The notes beneath the pieces are model-generated. The model saw only the letters and a program-made list of their open reading frames with translations, did no database searches and was not told the origin of the DNA. Below, piece by piece: positions 57,975 through 64,000 of a DNA stretch of 64,000 nucleotides. Each line of letters opens with the position of its first letter. Position 1 is the stretch's first letter. Location: contig NC_134029.1 of NCBI RefSeq assembly GCF_964204645.1, positions 3,667,001 to 3,731,000 on the forward strand, in the 5' to 3' direction. The stretch comes from Tubulanus polymorphus. Lineage: Eukaryota > Nemertea > Palaeonemertea > Tubulaniformes > Tubulanidae. Both the position numbers and the translations under genes were made by a program.

Positions 57975-60900
57975 ATGCTGGACGCTGTTCAAGGTTCTGC
58001 TTACTGGTTCTCGGTCAGCAATAAAGAACCGATAGACAAATATTATGAAATTGGTAAAGAATTAGGAAGGTTAGTCAGTTATTTATTGATTAAACAGCAT
58101 TACGGATTAATTAGTAGGCCTAATACGTTTAATTAAGTTTTATCAGTACAACGGTCAAATTCCTTTAGCTGCCATTTCATCATACTGTGACTGTTGTTGT
58201 TAGCTCCATAGGTAAACATTTCCCCTTTACACGTCATATTTACACATTTAATTACCATTTTAATACGGTTGAATTTTTTCTTTTTTTTTTAGGGGCGCGA
58301 CTTCAGTTGTATACAAATGTATAGAAAAGGGTACAAATAAGGCTTGGGCTGTGAAATGTATCGAGAAAAAGGGCAAGGTAAGTGTAATAATATGGACGGC
58401 ACCAGTCCAGTAGGCCTAAAGCAATTCATTTTGCCTGTTTATAAAAAAAAACCTCTTTCAGATTTTATGTGCGTGTTTAGGCCTGTAGAGTGTATTGGCC
58501 AGTCCTCCTGTAGAAGGTGTATCGGCTCGACTGACTGTGTTGGGCTTGTCGAATAGGCCAGGTCTGTAATAATCCAATAAGCCTCTAGTCTCGGAACTGA
58601 GCTATGAAATTACCGTGGTCTTGTATTGGAAAAGTCTTGCATATTTATCACTCTGCTGTTTTGAACTTACATGGATGAATATATCTACCGCATAGCAGTG
58701 CAGTAGACTAATACTGATGTATCAAACGTCTGATTTAATTAATTTTGTTGCGATGATTTATTGATTTTTACCCCCGGAGGATCATCGGCTTATTATCATA
58801 GAGATGCTATCAGATGATAAGACACATTCTCTGAGAAACATTACCGGTATATGATTATAACGTTTCTGTATATTATTAGTCAGAAAGACAATGTTTGTTC
58901 GATCAGCAGCTATAATTCCATATTCATGGCTGAGACGATAGACCAGACCAAGATCATTTTAGTTCTACAGCCAATCTAACAACTTAAGACCAGTCTCGAT
59001 ATTTAAGACATGGGTTTAAGTCTCGACTGTGGATTTGGCCCCAGGATCAGGTCTTTCCTGCCATTTTCACACTGTGAAGAAAGTACCCACTTGATCCAGG
59101 GTGTAGCCCAATAACGGACAATAAATCATAAAAAGGGCACATGTGGTATTCCTAGCAATGAAGGCTGGAAGGAAGGTTGATTATTATACAAAACCGCAAA
59201 AATCTCATGCATTATGCAGATGAGTGTGCTGATTGCTGATTAAAGGGTCTGCTGATTTGTGAGTTGAGCTTGAAAATAAATATAGGCCTATGCCTTTTAT
59301 AGCTCTGTATTCTTTTAAAGCATGCAAGAAAATGTGGACAACACAAATTCGGCCTCGATCCGACACGGTGAATCCTTATTATGAAGGCACAAGTTCTTTA
59401 CACACTTTACTTTCCTCATCTGCGGAGACGGCCCAACATTTTCGCAAATGTACCGTTGAGACAGTATTATTTGCAGTGTTCATTATGACGTGCGTTGGAT
59501 GGTTAACAACATTGTGGAAAAGCTTCGAGCACTTTTCTGTCATCTCGGAACACAGCGGTCGGCCCCATCAGTGATCTTCAATTACACTGGAAACCCTGCA
59601 CATATATATGTATATATACGATATGAAAGGAAAGATAATGTTTTTGTGGCGACCACGACAGACATAGACCTTGACAACGTACAAGATTCTAATTTCATAT
59701 AAGACGTTGTCTCCCGAGGGTTCATGAATTGACATTTTTGAGACCTGGGATTTTGAATCAATATTTCAACGTTTTGAGCCGGTCTTTCTATGTAAACCCC
59801 TGGGGTTCAGCCTTCAATTCGCTTTTTCTTGCGTTTTAATGTAATGACTATCAGATCTAACTGGATCTGCCCTGCTTAGAGAACAATTTCAAGTCCTATT
59901 CATGGACGTATAAACTAGGTATTAAGCCAGGTGCGGTTCTGGAGGTCTGGACTCCTACCTTTCCATCGATGTCGCCCTTTTTGTCGGGAAAGAAATAGTA
60001 AAAAACCTACTAATTTGACTCTCATCCTCTCAGAAATTGCATCTTTTCGGATATATTTCTTTGAAAAGATTTTTGGATTTTTAACACTGAGTTGTCACCT
60101 GCTTGTGACCTTCGACGTGGCTCCGAGTAACGTCCTTCCTTATCTCCTATACCCCACAGTTTCCAATTTACCTAGATCCTCGCTCTAGATAATCCAATAT
60201 ACAGAACAAAACTCGAAAGAGACAAAATTCTTTTACTTATTCCAAATATTCATGAAATAACAACCCATCCCTGCTACGACTGCCCTGGAATCTGCGTACC
60301 TCAGACAGAATTCATCAGTCCCATGAGATCCGAGGCAGGCTATATTTTGATCAGTGTGAATCGAACACAGAATATATTTTCCATTCCGGTGTTTGTTGGA
60401 TTTAATTTTGAGCTAGAGAAGAATATCATTGAGGGAAACCCACTATATCAATTCAAACAACTGTTATTTGGTTCTTCGTCTTACGTTTCGAGTGGAATCC
60501 TTCCACACATCTTCAGAGTCTACTTAAAAATGGGTGTAAGGATTCCTTCTACCCGAAACATAAGAAAAAAATAATTACAGTTAATAAGATAAAAACCCAC
60601 TATCTACAGATTAAAAGAATTCTAAAACCAAGAATTTATTTATTCGAACAATCTAAAATATATGAAATACATGACGTTTCGATCTCACACTAGAGATCAT
60701 CATCAGTCTTTTAATCTGTAGATAGTTGGTTTTTATCTTATTATCCGTTCTTCAGGTTTGAGTGTGGTTATAGTTCTACGATTACAGTTGTTTAAATTGA
60801 GATTGTGAGTTTCTGTCACTGGAAATAGCGTCAACTTTCTCCGGTTGAGATCAGGGTCCCTACAACTCCTTGAATCCTTGAAAACTCCTTGATTTTTGAA

Positions 60901-63801
60901 TATATTTTTCAAGGTCCTTGAAAATCCTTTAATTTTGAGAAATATCCATAAACTCCTTGAAACTCCTTAAATTCTGGGAAAGTCCTATTAAAAATTTTCA
61001 AAAGGTCCTTTTCAGAAGACAGTGTATTCTATTATTCTTCATTGTGTGACTTGTGAGTGAAAGTTGTTTCACTTTGAGATTTAAAACATTTAAACATGTA
61101 GGCTAAAACCAAAACGGCACACACAACAACTGATCAAAATTTGAGAAAAACATGGATTTTGTTTTTGAATTTTCGACTTTTTTTCCTTATATATGACCGC
61201 AAAAACCTCCTTGAATTTTGAAAATTACTCCTTGAAAATTCTTTGAAAAGTCCTTGAATTCTGGATACCAGGAATTGTAGGAACCTTGGAGATGAATCTT
61301 GAATATTGAAACCCGACTGTAAGTTGACAATGTTTACCGTTCGCCGGCTATATGACGTGAAGTGGAGTGATTTCGAACGGTCATACGTTGATCGAACGAA
61401 CGGCGTCTCGTTTTCTCCTCGACTTCCGAGAATCGTGGCCTCAAAACGACGTCTACGCGGTGTATTATCATTTCCCGTTCGCGGACAAGAGATGAAAGAC
61501 TAATGGCGAAACGGCGTTTATTGAATTTGGTATCGACAGCGAGAGCGCTGCGTTGCCCGCTATAATTAATCATCAAAATCCTTCTCCTCTCGATGAAACC
61601 CCCCTCCCCTGCTCTCATTAACTCCATTTGTGAAATTTGCGCTGATTTTCTAAGCGTCCTCGGTGGTTTGTTGCCGGCGTTTCGATTTCTACCGATAAGA
61701 CAAACTGCCTCGCGACTTCGACGACGTGGTGGAATTATATTACGGTTCGCCCTGGTGATAATTCCGCATGAGGCGTAAATCGTACAAATGATACTCGTCC
61801 GTCCTTTCCTTTCATTCGTGTTGCTCTAATTCAGGAGAAAAGGCAATTTAGGAGTTTCTATAAATCATGACCAAGTACTCATTACGGTATATAGCTCTTA
61901 TCATTAGTGACATTGCCTTAGAAATCATATTACCATACGTCACTGTTTCAGAAGAAATTCAGTGTTTGTATACCGGGTATTTCAGTGCCTTTTTGGAAAG
62001 ATTTAGCGTCGGACATGATTAGTGCTTACTTTTCCTGTGAAATCCTGAGAAGTACTTACTTTTGGACTCGGTGTCAGCCCAGGAAATTTCTATTGCTGAA
62101 TCTTATTGCAGTCTAACGTGTCTTCCCATTTACAACTCAGTCAAAATTTTAAGTGATTGTTCCTTTTGAAATGAATTTAAATTTTGATCGCAAATGCTTT
62201 TTCTAATTTCATGGCTTGATTCGCTGGTGTTTGGATTCAAGTAATTGTGCTGACTTACGCCTCAGTCTGACTGCTACAAACCCTGTTCAAACTGGCGCAA
62301 AAGATTCCTTTAGTTCGATATCCGGCTCAATTCAAAACTGAAAACTGAATCGTTGCATTATTTCTTGTTTCAGATCGACAGAAAGATCATTAGAAGTGAA
62401 ATTGGTATTTTACTCAAATTGAAGCACCCAAATATGGTTAGTATAGCCGATTAAAGATTATATCCCAATATCTGGCAGTATGTCATCATGACAAACTTTT
62501 TCTGACAAATTTGAACCGACCCTTTTTTAAATCACTGAGTCTACTTGCAATCAATGAAAACTACCCCTTTTTCTACAGTATCTAGGACCTAGATATATTT
62601 TCAATCTATTCTCTGTGATGTTGGGAACGTGGATGCATACTGATCGATTGGTAAAATAAGTGAAAATCGGGGATAAAAGTCATAAGCTTAGTCGAATGCT
62701 TTATTCACTTTGCGCTTCTTATTTTTGTTCGATTGAAAAGCTTAGTTGTTTTCTGCTTGAAATAACGAGATAAGTTTGAATGGAATTGATTTTTCTTTTC
62801 TCGATTGATTTTCAGATTAGGCTTAAGGATATTTTCGAATCTGATCTACAAATCAGCCTCGTGTTGGAATTGGTAACAGGCGGTGAACTATTTGACAGGT
62901 ATGAGACCTATTACAGCCGAACTTCGTTAAGTCATCATCGGATAAGTCGTCACGTTACTTTTTGTTTCCAAATTTGTATGGGATTCCGACACTCACCAGA
63001 TGGCGACACAAAACACTGGGTCATTCGTGGAAATATTCGCAAATTGATATAAAAAAATTAAAGACAAATGCAGGATTTTGTGATTATGACAAACCTTTTC
63101 TTCAACATTGCTGGTTATAGAAAGAATGAGTTGGGGAAATGCATTCTAGAGCTGCTATGTTTAGCTGAAGTGTTTCTGCTGTGAGATTCCCCCAGGCTAC
63201 CAGGTATATTAGGCCTATTATTAAACTCAGCCGTGGTTGTGTCTCTCGTAATGCCATAAACTTGACGATTTCACCGGGAATTATAATGGCCTTTTTACGA
63301 AGGCATTAGTTTAATTGGATGCCTGCTTGATTTTTCGAAAATGATTGCATTAACGTCTTGTCGATAATCACCGCTGCTAAGGTTTAGGAAATGCTAGCCG
63401 CGTTCGGGCTACGAGATTAGCTTCCTTAATTCGTATATTCCACTTTAGAACGGACCAATTTAGACTGACCAAAAAGACCGATTCAGGTCCTTTGTGAAAT
63501 TTAAAACCGACTATTTCTCTAAACTTTGCTTTCATTGTCCCTCGAGCTGGACCCTGATTTGAAAACGTGGGTGAAGGGACAGCATTGATTTGGCCCATGC
63601 TAAATTGGGCCGTTCCAGGCATGTGCCAAATAAGAACGGACTAAGAAGTGATAGCGTGACTGGTATATACCGGTACGTACATATGTACATAAAGGCGGTG
63701 TATCTAAATATGATATGTTGATTTTCAGAATAGTATCACGAGGTTTCTATAGTGAAAAGGATGCTGCTGCGGCTATTAAAGATATATTAGAAGCTATCGT
63801 G
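57975..63801 (+). CDS. CAMK4: calcium/calmodulin-dependent protein kinase type IV, N-terminal part
   Basis: Five coding exons, 57975-58069, 58293-58377, 62374-62436, 62816-62898 and 63729-63801, join in phase (2,0,0,2) to give the first 133 residues; the rest lies beyond the window. The kinase N-lobe is complete: a glycine-rich loop LGRGATSVV (about 31-38), catalytic Lys53 in WAVKCIE, alpha-C Glu69, KLKHPN, and the hinge SLVLELVTGGELFDR, then FYSEKDAAAAIKDILEAI. The last two blocks match CaMKIV (ELFDRIV, YSERDAA, ILEA) better than CaMKI or II. The kinase is activated by calcium/calmodulin and an upstream CaMKK, and acts largely in the nucleus. HRD, DFG and the calmodulin-binding helix are not in the window. 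Intron 2 (58378-62373) is about 4 kb and holds two repeats. Confidence 0.94.
60583..60742 (-). mobile_element. 35-base inverted repeat enclosing a hammerhead-like core
   Basis: The arms 60583-60617 and 60708-60742 are inverted repeats with one mismatch in 35. On the minus strand, one base after the first arm, comes CTGATGA (60706-60700), then a perfect 6-base stem GATCTC/GAGATC with a 6-base loop, then GAAAC (60680-60676) and GTC (60675-60673). This is the conserved hammerhead ribozyme order (CUGAUGA, stem II, GAAA, NUH). Stem III would be almost absent, as in the minimal type I motifs of Penelope-like retroelements. It lies in CaMKIV intron 2, antisense to the gene. No reverse transcriptase frame is nearby. 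Confidence 0.5.
60855..61285. mobile_element. MITE-like element built of CTCCTTGAAA units
   Basis: The ends GGTCCCTACAACTCCT and the reverse of AGGAATTGTAGGAACC form an imperfect 16-base inverted repeat. Inside, CTCCTTGAAA / CCTTGAAAAT units recur at least ten times near both ends. Non-coding, within CaMKIV intron 2. Confidence 0.6.
63436..63660. mobile_element. MITE-like element, family 1 copy b
   Basis: In CaMKIV intron 4. It begins with CTTTAGAACGGACC and ends AAGAACGGACTAAG. The stretch CATTGATTTGGCCC to GGGCCGTTCCAGG parallels 40300-40340. Confidence 0.65.
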
Positions 63802-64000
63802 GTGAGTACTTCAATAATGAGATACAATATCGTCATGACACATTCATTCCATTTCAAACAGAAATTATCAGGTTTTATAAACGAGGCGTCGTTACTATAT
63901 CAAATAGATTATCTCTACCGGGAATGAGAGGAGGGAATCAGTTTTCCATGTTGTTATCGATTTGTCGGTAATTTGTGTCCACTTTGTGATGGATAATTTA

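Overview
This is nuclear DNA from an invertebrate animal. Genes are split by GT-AG introns, are well separated, and are littered with short foldback elements and microsatellites. The gene set (tandem sigma-class glutathione S-transferases, two OATP transporters, a galanin/allatostatin-A-type receptor, a GT31 glycosyltransferase, proteasome alpha-3 and CaMKIV) fits a lophotrochozoan such as a mollusc, but the sequence alone does not fix the phylum. Nothing prokaryotic or viral was seen.

Layout. 1-587: end of a TRP-like cation channel gene (+). 1237-4194: two near-identical five-exon GST genes (-), separated by a truncated relic of the neighbouring OATP gene, so a block of 'GST plus OATP 3' end' was duplicated in tandem. 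5344-9369: nine-exon OATP/SLCO gene (-). 11892-17016: a second nine-exon OATP gene (+), head to head with the first, with all eight intron phases the same. 17602-18992 (+) and 19283-21287 (-): two convergent multi-exon genes of unknown function. 21288-48683: about 27 kb with no convincing gene, holding several repeats. 48684-49859: single-exon beta-1,3-galactosyltransferase-family gene (-) with a degenerate DXD motif. 53472-54693: class A GPCR (+). 56391-57506: PSMA3 (-). 57975 to the window end: first five coding exons of CaMKIV (+), divergent from PSMA3 across 468 bases.

The genes do not form one pathway. The GST/OATP cluster is coherent as a xenobiotic-handling neighbourhood (conjugation and organic-anion transport), but that link is inference. 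The most unusual points are: the GST/OATP segmental duplication with its exon relics; an OATP intron made almost wholly of (AT)n that is divisible by three and stop-free; two foldback structures that each carry a hammerhead-ribozyme-like core of the kind found in Penelope-like retroelements; the altered DXD motif in the glycosyltransferase; and several unnamed MITE-like families. All exon boundaries were assigned by eye from splice consensus, phase and protein continuity, without transcript evidence.
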